DNA of 64,000 bases. Source: Marivita sp051251565. GTDB taxonomy: Bacteria > Pseudomonadota > Alphaproteobacteria > Rhodobacterales > Rhodobacteraceae. Positions 48,642-57,331 of the stretch are shown piece after piece (position 1 is the stretch's first letter; every line of letters starts with the position of its first letter). The position numbers and the translations under genes are program-made. The notes under the pieces were generated by a model, which did not search any database, had not been told where the DNA came from, and was given only the letters and a program-made list of their open reading frames with translations. Location: contig NZ_JBPOFB010000012.1 of the NCBI RefSeq assembly GCF_051251565.1, forward strand, positions 1 through 64,000. The letters are read 5' to 3'.

Positions 48642-49385
48642 TCAACTGAACAGCATGCCGCCGTTGATGTCGATATTTGCCCCAGTGATAAAGCCACTGT
48701 CGTCACACGCAAGGAAGAGCACAAGATTTGCCGTGTCATCGACATGACCCTGACGTTTCAAAGGCGCGTTCGCCTCATAGCCGCGGCGGCCTGCGTCGGG
48801 GGTGTGGATGTTGTGGAAATCGGTGTCGATCATTCCGGGGCAAAGCGCGTTGACGCGGATCTTTGGGCCCAGCTCTTTGGCCAGGCCGCGCGTCATGGTC
48901 ATGACAGCGCCTTTGGACGTGGCATAGGCCACAGCGCCCGGTCCTCCACCATCGCGTCCTGCCTGGCTTGCCAGGTTCACAATCGCGCCGCTGTCCATAT
49001 GGGGCAGACAGGCTTTGACCATCAGAAAGGTGCTGGTCAGGTTCAGGTCTATCACCGCGTTCCAATGGTCAAGCGGCATGTCGGCAATTGTCTTGCGCGA
49101 AATCAGGCCGCCTGCATTGTTCACAAGGATATCTATACCACCGAATTCGGCGACGGTTTTGGCCACAAGCGCATCGACATCCGCCGGTTTGGTCAAATCG
49201 CCCTGCATCGCAAAGGCCTTGCCGCCATTGGCGGTAATCTCGGCCACGGCGGCATCCGCGCCTGCACTGCTTGAGAAATAGTTGATGGCGACATTGGCCC
49301 CTTCGGAGGCGAGTTTTTTCGCCACGGCCAAGCCGATGTCACGTCCGCCGCCAGAGATGATGGCGCTTTGGCCTGCAAGTTTCAT
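48642..49385 (-). CDS. SDR-family dehydrogenase, probable DEH/uronate reductase
   Basis: 247-residue classical SDR. Cofactor motif SGGGRDIGLAVAKKL, NNAGG, and catalytic Tyr-Lys in VAYATSKGA with Ser in LASQAG. An Arg-Asp pair in the glycine loop suggests NADPH or NADH binding cannot be fixed by eye. In alginate pathways an SDR (A1-R type) reduces DEH to KDG; its place between the lyase and kdgF/kdgK supports this. KduD at 59573 is a separate paralogue in the same locus. AAGGAC precedes the ATG. Confidence 0.82.
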   Translation of the reverse strand: MKLAGQSAIISGGGRDIGLAVAKKLASEGANVAINYFSSSAGADAAVAEITANGGKAFAMQGDLTKPADVDALVAKTVAEFGGIDILVNNAGGLISRKTIADMPLDHWNAVIDLNLTSTFLMVKACLPHMDSGAIVNLASQAGRDGGGPGAVAYATSKGAVMTMTRGLAKELGPKIRVNALCPGMIDTDFHNIHTPDAGRRGYEANAPLKRQGHVDDTANLVLFLACDDSGFITGANIDINGGMLFS

Positions 49386-49439
49386 GAACTGTCCTTCTCG
49401 TTTATTGGATGTCCCACGCGCTGCGCGGGGCCTGTCGGG

Positions 49440-51761
49440 TTAGGTGTTCGCCAGTTTCTTCATCACCACTTTGAAGGTGTTTTCGTCGGCGTCGGTGAAA
49501 TAGAGATCGGCGTCGTAGCCTTGATCATCCATGAAGTTGAAAATGCGCTTGGGGGCGTCCAGCCTGTAGGGCACCAGCAGCGTCGCAATCCGGTGCCGTG
49601 TGGCCGCGGGATAGCGTGCTGTCATGAAAGTGCTGACCGGCAGACCTTCGTAATCGGCAGGGTCCACATCGGGAAAGCCGGTTTCCTGCACCATTTCGGG
49701 CTTGCCGGCTTCGGACCAGACAACCTGACCGTAGAACCCGGCGCGGGTGCCGGTGTTGCGGAATGAGGTCTTGCCCAGATCGAACGGGGTGTTTGCATGC
49801 AGCAGCCATTCCAGCGTGACCGGCGTTTGCGCATCAACCTTGTCGATGATGACGAAATAGCTGTTGCGGACAAAGTAGATTTCCCGCTCGGCCAATGTCA
49901 CCTCGGGGGACAGGCTTTGATAGGCGGCGGTGGCGTCGCCATGGATGAAAATGTGGTCTTCGCGTTCCTCGGCTGCCACGATGCGGCCGGTGGCGGCCAT
50001 CGCGCGGGCCTTGTCCTTTTCTGCGTATTGTCCTTTGCCATTGATCAGAATGGCGTTTTTGGACCGGGTCTGCCGCCGCCAATTGCGGTGCATCGAAGAA
50101 TTGAACGCCACGTAATAGCCGGACTGGATGGCCATGTCTTCGCCGTAGGCCGAAAGGCAAAAGGCGTTCTGATCGCCATGGCTGTGGCTGATCGATCCGA
50201 AGGGTGAGGATTTGAACACGAATTGAATATGGTTTTCTGGATCGGCCATCGCGTGTTGCAGGCCAACCCAGCCGATGCCCCGAAAGTGGCGCATGCCATC
50301 TTCGGGCGGCGTGGCCGCGACCACTGGAAAGTCGGTCTGAAAGACCATTTCGTCGAAATGGGTGTCCCACCAGCCCCAATTGTAGAACGCCATTTCGGTG
50401 CCGGGGTTCAGGCGCAGGTTTTCTTCGCAATACCACTGGTATGCGCCATTGCCGGTCACGCCGGCGAATTGGCGCATGTTGAGGCCGGTTTTGATGCCGG
50501 GAAAGTCGCCTTGCGTGCTGTCATCGCCAAAAGTGGCGCGCCGCGTGTTGGGCGCTTTGCAATAGAGCGGGAAATCCCCGGTGTTTTGCAAGAAGGGCCG
50601 TTTGTAGAGGTCGACACCGGTGAAAGATTTCAGCCGGTTCGCCGCATCGATCAGATAGGCCATGCCCATCATCCAGTAATTTGTCCCTTCGGCCCAGCCG
50701 CCATCGCTGTCGCCCCATGGGGAATAGACGGTGAAAAGGAACTCGATGCAGTAGTTGAGCCAGTCGCGCGCCTCGTCCGCGTCGTCGTCGCCAAGCAGGG
50801 CGATACAGGCAGGCACAAGGGTCAGCGACACGGACCGCACCGCGTGGCTGTCATAGGGAAAGAGATGGATCTTGGCGTTCAGGATTGCGTGTTCTGCGAT
50901 GTCGCGGGTGCGGACCAGAAGCGCCGTGCGCACGGTTACGCGTTCTTCTTCGCTCAGAACATCATAAAGCCAGTCATAACCCCATGCCAAACCGTTGCAG
51001 ACCCGGTAGGCCCATTCATCTGTGTAGGCGCGCGACGTGACGCCCATTGGATCCCATGACGCAGCTTCAAGCAGCCATTCCTTGGCGCGGGCGGTCATCT
51101 CGGAAGTGCCGGTGACCTTGCCGCCGATGGCAAGGTGGCGGATCGCGTACCAGTGTTCTTGCAGGTCGATATAGGTTTGGCGCCACACCGGCGCGACGCG
51201 CTTGTGATCGGGATAGCCCGCAGGTTCTGACATCACATCCCGCTCCATCCAGGGCAGGACGGAGTTCTCAAAAAACGTGGACCAGGCGTATTTCGTGGGG
51301 TCTGCTTTGACCTCGGCGCAAAAAGGGGCGAGCCGGTCCGGTGTCATCCACAAGCGCGGGTGTGCACAGGATGTACCGGCAAACCGTGTGTCGCGGGCGG
51401 GCAGGGGCGTTTCGGGCAGGCCTGCGGTGATCTCAAAGCTGCGCGATGTGCTCCAGGTGGTTGTGGGCGTACCGGACTTGGGATCACACACCGCGTAAGA
51501 CCAGTGGTGTGTGCCTTCGGGAAAGGTCACATCCGGGGTAAAGAAATTTAGCGGGATCGGGCCAAACACCTGCGTTGCCTTGGCCGGATAGGTGGGATCG
51601 GTTGACACCCGCAAAACGTAATGCGCTTCGTCCTCGATCACCGGCAGCCATGTGAATCGGGGCGGGTTTTCGACCAGAGCGTCGGTTGCAACCGGGGCGT
51701 ATTGGATCGTCAGGCGGCCTGCCTTGGGTTCATCGAGCGTGGACAGAGCTGTGGCGGACAT
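49440..51761 (-). CDS. PL15-type exo-oligouronide (oligoalginate) lyase
   Basis: 773 residues without a signal peptide, so cytoplasmic. An N-terminal beta domain (DUF4962-like, about 1-115) leads to an alpha/alpha barrel and a C-terminal heparinase II/III beta-sandwich. Candidate catalytic residues are His306 (PYDSHAVRS), Tyr362 (AEGTNYWMMG) and His526/His528 (SHSHGDQNAF); their spacing closely follows His311, Tyr365 and His531 of Agrobacterium Atu3025, a PL15 exo-alginate lyase of similar size. It would release unsaturated monouronate from imported oligomers. Alginate is likely, but other uronate glycans remain possible. Confidence 0.82.
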   Translation of the reverse strand: MSATALSTLDEPKAGRLTIQYAPVATDALVENPPRFTWLPVIEDEAHYVLRVSTDPTYPAKATQVFGPIPLNFFTPDVTFPEGTHHWSYAVCDPKSGTPTTTWSTSRSFEITAGLPETPLPARDTRFAGTSCAHPRLWMTPDRLAPFCAEVKADPTKYAWSTFFENSVLPWMERDVMSEPAGYPDHKRVAPVWRQTYIDLQEHWYAIRHLAIGGKVTGTSEMTARAKEWLLEAASWDPMGVTSRAYTDEWAYRVCNGLAWGYDWLYDVLSEEERVTVRTALLVRTRDIAEHAILNAKIHLFPYDSHAVRSVSLTLVPACIALLGDDDADEARDWLNYCIEFLFTVYSPWGDSDGGWAEGTNYWMMGMAYLIDAANRLKSFTGVDLYKRPFLQNTGDFPLYCKAPNTRRATFGDDSTQGDFPGIKTGLNMRQFAGVTGNGAYQWYCEENLRLNPGTEMAFYNWGWWDTHFDEMVFQTDFPVVAATPPEDGMRHFRGIGWVGLQHAMADPENHIQFVFKSSPFGSISHSHGDQNAFCLSAYGEDMAIQSGYYVAFNSSMHRNWRRQTRSKNAILINGKGQYAEKDKARAMAATGRIVAAEEREDHIFIHGDATAAYQSLSPEVTLAEREIYFVRNSYFVIIDKVDAQTPVTLEWLLHANTPFDLGKTSFRNTGTRAGFYGQVVWSEAGKPEMVQETGFPDVDPADYEGLPVSTFMTARYPAATRHRIATLLVPYRLDAPKRIFNFMDDQGYDADLYFTDADENTFKVVMKKLANT

Positions 51762-51794
51762 GTGCGATCCTTGATGGGCAAGTCGTTGGGAATA

Positions 51795-51824
51795 ACAGGC
51801 GGCCGGAGGGGACCGGCCACCTGT
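51795..51824 (-). other. Intercistronic hairpin between binding protein and lyase genes
   Basis: ACAGGCGGCCGG (51795-51806) pairs with CCGGCCACCTGT (51813-51824) with one mismatch and a six-base loop. As after the other receptor genes of the window, it sits just past the binding-protein stop and has no T-run. Confidence 0.6.
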
Positions 51825-51840
51825 GGTTGGCTGGAGAGGA

Positions 51841-53409
51841 TCAGCCGTATTGGCGCGCGTATGCGGAGTTCAGAACTTCGATCACCTGATCGTAGCCCAT
51901 GTCATTGAGCGTCTCGACATAGTCAGCCCAGTCGTCCTGGATGTTGCCAGAGCCCAGAACCCATGCCTGCTGGCGTTCCAGCATGTAAGTGCGGATGGAC
52001 GGCCAATAGCGATCATAGATTTCTTGTTCGTCCTTCGTAAAGGCAACGCCCAGGAACTGATCCACAAGCAGGTCGTGCTGGTCATACAGCTCGATCCCTT
52101 TGCGGGCCGCTTCGGCGGTCCACTGCCATTCATACCGGTAATCCTGCCAGTAGCCGCGCTGGATTTGTGCGCCGACGGCCCACATCTGTGCATTCACGGG
52201 TTGATCGTTCGACAGAACCGCGTCTTTGTAGATCGGCTCTCCGTCGATGATGTCGTAGTGCACGCCTTCGATGCCAAAGTTCGACAAAAGCCGCCCTTCT
52301 TCGGTGAACCAGAAGTCGAAATACTTGATCGTTTCGACTGGGTTTTCGTTGGTGTGGCTGATCGCCCAGCCATCCGGCTTGATCGGAATGCGGCGGTGCT
52401 CTTCCATGCGGCGACCGCTGGGTGACGCCGGGGGCAGGAACGGGATAAAGTTGAAGCCCTCAACCTTGTCCGCCAGCGCGGCGTTGTACCCGGACGTGGA
52501 CGCGAACCAGTCATGGGTCATGCCGCCCAGGTTTTCTGACAGCAGGTATTCGCGTGCCGACGATCCACGGGTAAACACCTCGGGGTCGATCAGGCCTTCG
52601 GCGTACCATTTTGCGACATTGGTCAATGCATCACGATACGCGTCCTCGGCATATGGGTGAACGACCATGCCCTTGTCTTCGTTGACATAGAAATCGTGGA
52701 ACGTGTCCGACCCCGAAGAGCGCGCATCCCACAAGGTGACGAGGCGGATGGTTTCTTCCCAGTTGCGCGCAAAGAATGGCACTTCGTCCTTCATGCCATT
52801 ACCGTTGGGATCCTGATCGCGGAACGCCACCAGCACCTCGTAAAGCGCGTCTACGTTTTGCGGCTGTTCCAGCCCCAGCGCGTCAAGCCAATCCTGACGG
52901 ATGAAATAGGCCCGGCCATATTTGCCGTCGGGCAGGTAGGGGATATAGTAATAGTTCCCATCATAGGCCGAAATCGCCTGTTGCAGGCCGGGATGGCTGT
53001 CCCAGAAGGCCTGAATGTTGGGGGCGTGTTCCTTGACCAGGTCGTTCAGCGGGGCAAAGGCGCCTTGTGGACCGAATTCATTGACCGGCTGTTGGATAAG
53101 GTGGCCCCCGACGATGTCAGGCATGTCGCCCGAGGCGATCAGCAGGTTCATCGCTTCGCCGGAATCCTTGGTGTTCTTGCCAAAGGTCTGGTCAACCAGA
53201 TGCACACCCGTCATGGCGCGCGCGGCTTCTTCCACGGGGTAGATTTCGTTGGCGTCGCCGCCAACACCGTAGCCCTGTGCGCGGGGCCAATGCATGTGGA
53301 TTGTAAGCTCAAGCGGTTCGTCCACGATGCGCAAGTGGTCTTCGGCAAAGGCTGGTGCCGTGATAGCCGTTGTGGCCAACATGGCGAGGGTCAGTGACAG
53401 TTTTCGCAT
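51841..53409 (-). CDS. Oligouronide ABC transporter substrate-binding protein (AlgQ/LipO-like)
   Basis: 522-residue periplasmic receptor with Sec signal peptide (MRKLSLTLAMLATTAITAPAFA). The segment RDQDPNGNGMKDEVPFFAR is an EF-hand-like calcium site also found in AlgQ1/AlgQ2 of Sphingomonas A1, which bind oligoalginate. Aromatic-rich segments (YYYIPYLPDGKYGRAYFIRQDWLD) follow as in that family. With 522 residues it fits the large type. It follows the two permease genes and precedes the PL15 lyase. Ribosome site GGGAGGAAATC. Confidence 0.85.
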   Translation of the reverse strand: MRKLSLTLAMLATTAITAPAFAEDHLRIVDEPLELTIHMHWPRAQGYGVGGDANEIYPVEEAARAMTGVHLVDQTFGKNTKDSGEAMNLLIASGDMPDIVGGHLIQQPVNEFGPQGAFAPLNDLVKEHAPNIQAFWDSHPGLQQAISAYDGNYYYIPYLPDGKYGRAYFIRQDWLDALGLEQPQNVDALYEVLVAFRDQDPNGNGMKDEVPFFARNWEETIRLVTLWDARSSGSDTFHDFYVNEDKGMVVHPYAEDAYRDALTNVAKWYAEGLIDPEVFTRGSSAREYLLSENLGGMTHDWFASTSGYNAALADKVEGFNFIPFLPPASPSGRRMEEHRRIPIKPDGWAISHTNENPVETIKYFDFWFTEEGRLLSNFGIEGVHYDIIDGEPIYKDAVLSNDQPVNAQMWAVGAQIQRGYWQDYRYEWQWTAEAARKGIELYDQHDLLVDQFLGVAFTKDEQEIYDRYWPSIRTYMLERQQAWVLGSGNIQDDWADYVETLNDMGYDQVIEVLNSAYARQYG

Positions 53410-53436
53410 GATTTCCTCCCTTGGATGCGAGCGTCG

Positions 53437-54318
53437 TTATTCCTTCACTCCGCCCAGCAGGATGCCCTTGCTGAAATACTTCTGGAGAAAGGGGTAGATG
53501 AGCAGGATCGGAATGATCGAGCAGACAATGATCGCGGCGCTGACCGTTTCGACCGAATAGGGCGCATTGATCAGTTCGGCCCCAAAGGTTTCGTCATCGG
53601 TCAGTTCGGTGATGATGTGGCGCAGGTAGACTTGCAGGGGGATCTTGTCTTCGTCCTGCAAGAGCACCATCGCCCAAAAGAACCCGTTCCAACGCGACAC
53701 GATGCAAAACAGCGCGACGGTGGCGATGGCAGGTTTGGAAAGCGGCAGGTACACCTTCCAGAGCACCTGAAATTCATTGGCCCCATCCATCCGCGCCGCC
53801 TCTTCAAAGGATTGTGGAATGGCTTCGAAGAAGTTGCGCAGCAGGATGATGTTGAAGCCGTTGACGGCAAAGCCGATGATGATGCCGAAATAGCTGTCCA
53901 ACAGGCCCAGATCGCGCATGTTCAGGAAGAACGGGATCAGGCCCGCGTTGAACCACATGGTGAAAGCCACCATCAGGTTCCAGAACCGCCGACCGTAAAG
54001 CTGTGGACGCGACAGGGCATAGGCACCGGGGATGATGAACGCGAGGCTCATCAGGGTGCCGCCGATCGTGTAGATGAAGGTGTTCTTGTAGCTGATCCAG
54101 AACTGCGGTTCGATCAGAACACGCTTATAGGCCTCCAGTGTAAATTCCACCGGCGTGAGGACCACATTGCCCGCGCGCGCCTCGAACCCGCTGCTGAGCG
54201 ACAGGGATGTGATATAGATGAACGGGTACAGAGTGGAGATTGCGAAGAGCGCGATCAACACCATGTTCACGATCACGAAAAGCTTATCGCCACGGGAGTA
54301 GAGGTTCATATTCGCCAT
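53437..54318 (-). CDS. Oligosaccharide ABC transporter permease (LplC/AlgM2-like)
   Basis: 293 residues from ATG 54316-54318 (MANMNLYSRGDKLFVIVN). Six helices, with the BPD ATPase-contact motif EEAARMDGANEFQVLWKVYLPLSKPAIATV. The N-terminus and the C-terminal YFSKGILLGGVKE are typical of the YtcP/LplC subgroup. It pairs with the LplB-like permease just upstream. The stop lies 27 bases before the receptor gene. Confidence 0.9.
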   Translation of the reverse strand: MANMNLYSRGDKLFVIVNMVLIALFAISTLYPFIYITSLSLSSGFEARAGNVVLTPVEFTLEAYKRVLIEPQFWISYKNTFIYTIGGTLMSLAFIIPGAYALSRPQLYGRRFWNLMVAFTMWFNAGLIPFFLNMRDLGLLDSYFGIIIGFAVNGFNIILLRNFFEAIPQSFEEAARMDGANEFQVLWKVYLPLSKPAIATVALFCIVSRWNGFFWAMVLLQDEDKIPLQVYLRHIITELTDDETFGAELINAPYSVETVSAAIIVCSIIPILLIYPFLQKYFSKGILLGGVKE

Positions 54319-54332
54319 TGTCTCTTTCCCTC

Positions 54333-55328
54333 TTACCAAAGCGACGTGTGCGAATAGCGCCGTGAGATGGTGTTGGCGGTCATCACCAGCGCAAAGGCGA
54401 TCACGGCGTTGAACAGACCGGCGGCCGCGGCGAAGTCATACTGTCCGCCCTGCAAGCCCTGCCGGTAGATAAAGGTGTTCACGACATCAGCGGTCTCGTA
54501 GGTGGCGGGCTGATAAAGCAGGATGATCATCTCGAATGAAATTTCGAGAATGTTGCCGATGCGGATGATCAACATGATGATGATCGTCGGCAGGATCGAT
54601 GGAACGGTGATTTTCCACATCATCTGCCAACGCGATGCCCCATCGACCACGGCGCTTTCGTAGAGCGTCGGAGAGACCCCCGCGATGGCGGCCAGATAGA
54701 CGATGGATTGGAAGCCTGCCTCTTGCCAGATGCCTGTGCCGATAAAGATCGGGCGGAACCATTCGGGTTTGGTCAGAAAGTAGATCGGGTCCGCGCCAAA
54801 CCAGCCTAACACCGTGTTCACGATCCCGGCCGAGGGCGAAAAGGCTGTCATGACGATGCCCGCAATGATCACGGACGAGATGAAATGCGGCAGGTAGACG
54901 ATGGTTTGCGCGGTCTTCTTGAAGGTCTGGTTCAGGACTTCGTTGAACATCAGCGCCAAAAGAATGGGCACCGGAAAGCCAAACAGCAGACCATAAGCGC
55001 TCATGATGATTGTGTTGCGCAGGGCCCGGAGGAATTGATCGTTGTTGAACAGGGTTTCAAAATGTTCGAACCCGATCCACTGGCTTCCGGCCACGCCCCG
55101 GAAAATCGAGTAATCCTTGAAGGCGATTTGCAGGCCGTACATCGGCTTGTAGAGGAAGATCACCAACCAAAGGATCGTCGGCAAGAGCATCGCGTATAAT
55201 TGCCATTCCCGTTTCAGGTGATCGATGATCCGCTGACCACGGCTCTGGCGGCGATCGCGTTGAGCCGCTTGCGCATCGCCCGACCGCCGTGCGCGGGTGC
55301 CGTCTGTGACGTTGGGATCGCTGCTCAT
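54333..55328 (-). CDS. Oligosaccharide ABC transporter permease (LplB/AlgM1-like)
   Basis: 331 residues. A long charged cytoplasmic N-terminus (residues 1-40, rich in Arg/Gln) precedes six helices. The loop YESAVVDGASRWQMMWKITVPSILPTII is the ATPase-contact motif, and KPMYGLQIAFKDYSIFRG is a hallmark of the LplB/YteP subgroup. The ATG overlaps the stop of the ATPase gene as ATGA. AlgM1-type permeases also have a long N-terminus. Confidence 0.9.
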   Translation of the reverse strand: MSSDPNVTDGTRARRSGDAQAAQRDRRQSRGQRIIDHLKREWQLYAMLLPTILWLVIFLYKPMYGLQIAFKDYSIFRGVAGSQWIGFEHFETLFNNDQFLRALRNTIIMSAYGLLFGFPVPILLALMFNEVLNQTFKKTAQTIVYLPHFISSVIIAGIVMTAFSPSAGIVNTVLGWFGADPIYFLTKPEWFRPIFIGTGIWQEAGFQSIVYLAAIAGVSPTLYESAVVDGASRWQMMWKITVPSILPTIIIMLIIRIGNILEISFEMIILLYQPATYETADVVNTFIYRQGLQGGQYDFAAAAGLFNAVIAFALVMTANTISRRYSHTSLW

Positions 55329-56428
55329 TGTTCCGACACCTGACCGGGCAGCGCCTGACCTGTTTTCGCGTCGAATATGCGGATCAGGTGTGGGTCGATG
55401 GTAAAGCCCGAAATCCCGTTAAGAATGTGCATCTGGCCAACTGTTTCTGTGCGAATGACAAATGTGTCGCCTTGCAGGGTGCCGTGGATCAGCGCCTCGG
55501 ACCCCAGAGTCTCAATCAGATCCACATCAATCCGCACGCGCCCTGCGACGGAATCGTCGGCGACGGTGACGAATTCGGGGCGAATGCCCAGCGTAACGTA
55601 TGTGCCCACCGCGTTTCGAAGCGAGGGCAGTGGCGCAAGCGGCAGGCTGTTGCCGCCAAACTCGGCCATCGGACCCTGATCGCCTGCGACGATCTTTGCG
55701 GTGACCATGTTCATCGGGGGGGACCCGAGAAAACTGGCAACAAAGGTGTTCACGGGGTTCAGGAACAGGTCCATTGGTGTGCCGATCTGTTCGATCCGTC
55801 CGTCATGCATCACGACAATGCGGTCAGCGAGGGTCATCGCTTCGACCTGATCGTGGGTCACATAGATTGATGTCACCCCAAGGCGGTTGTGCAGGCGCTT
55901 GATCTCGGCGCGCATTTGGGTGCGCAGCTTGGCGTCGAGATTGGATAGGGGCTCGTCGAACAAAAACACCTTTGGGCGGCGCACAATCGCACGGCCCATC
56001 GCCACGCGCTGACGCTGACCACCGGACAGATCGGCGGGGCGGCGGTCCATATAGGGGGTAAGGCCAAGGATTTCGCCCACCTCAGACACCGAAGACGCGA
56101 TGACCTCTTTGCTTTCCTTGCGGATGCGCAGGCCAAAGGCGATGTTTTCGGCCACGTTCAGATGCGGGTAGAGCGCGTAGTTCTGGAACACCATCGCAAC
56201 ATCCCGGTCCTTGGGCGCAACCCGGTTCACATAGCGTCCGTCAATAGTCAGATCGCCATCGCTGATCTCTTCAAGGCCGGCAATCATCCGCAGGGTTGTG
56301 GACTTGCCGCAGCCTGACGGACCGACGAGCACAACGAATTCCTTTTCCGCGACTTCAAGGTCGATTCCATGAACCACCTGAAGGCCTCCATAGGCCTTTA
56401 CGATGCCGCTAAGACGCACGCCTGACAT
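55325..56428 (-). CDS. ugpC: Sugar ABC transporter ATPase (UgpC/MsmK/AlgS type)
   Basis: 367 residues from ATG 56426-56428 (MSGVRLSGIVKAYGG). Walker A GPSGCGKST (36-44), signature LSGGQRQRV, Walker B VFLFDEPLSNLDA, then a C-terminal OB-type TOBE domain (about 240-360, LGIRPEFVTVADD). It is the first gene of the minus-strand uronate operon and is preceded by two TGGTATACCA-like palindromes. The single ATPase presumably forms the homodimer for the LplB/LplC-like permeases. Confidence 0.92.
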   Translation of the reverse strand: MSGVRLSGIVKAYGGLQVVHGIDLEVAEKEFVVLVGPSGCGKSTTLRMIAGLEEISDGDLTIDGRYVNRVAPKDRDVAMVFQNYALYPHLNVAENIAFGLRIRKESKEVIASSVSEVGEILGLTPYMDRRPADLSGGQRQRVAMGRAIVRRPKVFLFDEPLSNLDAKLRTQMRAEIKRLHNRLGVTSIYVTHDQVEAMTLADRIVVMHDGRIEQIGTPMDLFLNPVNTFVASFLGSPPMNMVTAKIVAGDQGPMAEFGGNSLPLAPLPSLRNAVGTYVTLGIRPEFVTVADDSVAGRVRIDVDLIETLGSEALIHGTLQGDTFVIRTETVGQMHILNGISGFTIDPHLIRIFDAKTGQALPGQVSEQ

Positions 56429-56499
56429 GGCTTCTCTCCCCTGTGGGCGCCCTCTCCCCTGGCGCACGTGTCCGAGCCTGATTCGTCGGCTTGGTCAAT

Positions 56500-56532
56500 C
56501 TGGTATACTAGTAATCTTACTGGTATACCAGT
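56500..56532. promoter_or_regulatory. Tandem operators of the uronate GntR regulator
   Basis: CTGGTATACTAG (56500-56511) and the perfect palindrome ACTGGTATACCAGT (56519-56532) have centres 20 bases apart, about two helical turns. They lie between the divergent ugpC and gntR genes. Known UxuR/ExuR sites of enterobacteria have the same TTGGTATACCAA-type core, which supports uronate control. Confidence 0.75.
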
Positions 56533-56578
56533 TTCAATTCGGGTAAGGTTTGGGAAAGACTGATATTGGAGGCTCAAA

Positions 56579-57271
56579 ATGGCCGAGGTGACCCAGCTTG
56601 GGGAACGGCGCACAAGCGTCGATGATGTGTTCGACTTTCTGCAAAACGAGATCCTGTCGCTTCAGCTGCGTCCGGGTGACAAGATATCGGAAGCCGAGAT
56701 CGCGGCGCGGTTTGGCGTGTCGCGGCAACCTGTGCGGGACGCGTTCAGCCGCTTGGCCAATCTTGATCTTTTACTGATCCGCCCGCAGCGCGCCACCGAG
56801 GTGAAACGCTTTTCCATGCGCGAGATCGAGAAATCCCGGTTTGTGCGGGCCTCGGTCGAAAAAGAAGTGCTGCGTCGTGCGGCTCAATTCTGCGATGCGG
56901 TTGGCGCGGCGGAACTGGACATTGCCATTGCCAAGCAGGTGGACCTGCTGAACCGCCGTGATTTCGGGGCGTTCGGGGCAATGGACTATGATTTCCACAA
57001 GAGGCTGTGTCGAATCGCGCGGGCCGATTTCGCCTTTGACGTCATCATGTCCGAAAAATCCAAAGTTGACCGCCTGTGTATGCTGAGCCTGTCCAAGGAA
57101 GACCGCATGCCGGAACTGGTCGAAGATCACCGCCAGATTGCCGAAGCGGTCAAGGCGCATGACGCGGATACCGCGGTGGCTGCGGGCGTGCTGCACCTGT
57201 CGCGGCTTGATGAGACGATCCGTTTCATCTCGGAGACGAATGCAAACTATTTCGAGATGACGGATCGTTAA
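56579..57271 (+). CDS. GntR-family (FCD) regulator of uronate utilisation
   Basis: 230 residues. Winged helix at about 12-80 (SEAEIAARFGVSRQPVRDAFSRLANLDLLL) and an FCD domain with metal ligands in MDYDFHKRLC and VLHLSRL. UxuR, ExuR and other uronate regulators are of this type. The ATG follows TGGAGG. It is divergent from the transporter-lyase operon, directly faces a pair of TGGTATACCA-type sites and is followed by a MATE exporter and kduI/kduD. Binding of a KDG-pathway intermediate is expected but unproven. Confidence 0.9.
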   Translation: MAEVTQLGERRTSVDDVFDFLQNEILSLQLRPGDKISEAEIAARFGVSRQPVRDAFSRLANLDLLLIRPQRATEVKRFSMREIEKSRFVRASVEKEVLRRAAQFCDAVGAAELDIAIAKQVDLLNRRDFGAFGAMDYDFHKRLCRIARADFAFDVIMSEKSKVDRLCMLSLSKEDRMPELVEDHRQIAEAVKAHDADTAVAAGVLHLSRLDETIRFISETNANYFEMTDR

Positions 57272-57331
57272 GATGAAGCCCGCAGTCGCGGATTGCCTGT
57301 CGAGACCTGAAACTGTCCTGCGCGTGTCCGC

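Noticed and set aside
48310..48645. Longer start of the KdgF-like cupin at 48645
   Set aside because: It would overlap the end of the SDR gene, whereas the ATG at 48621 has AGGAGG immediately upstream and gives the usual cupin length.
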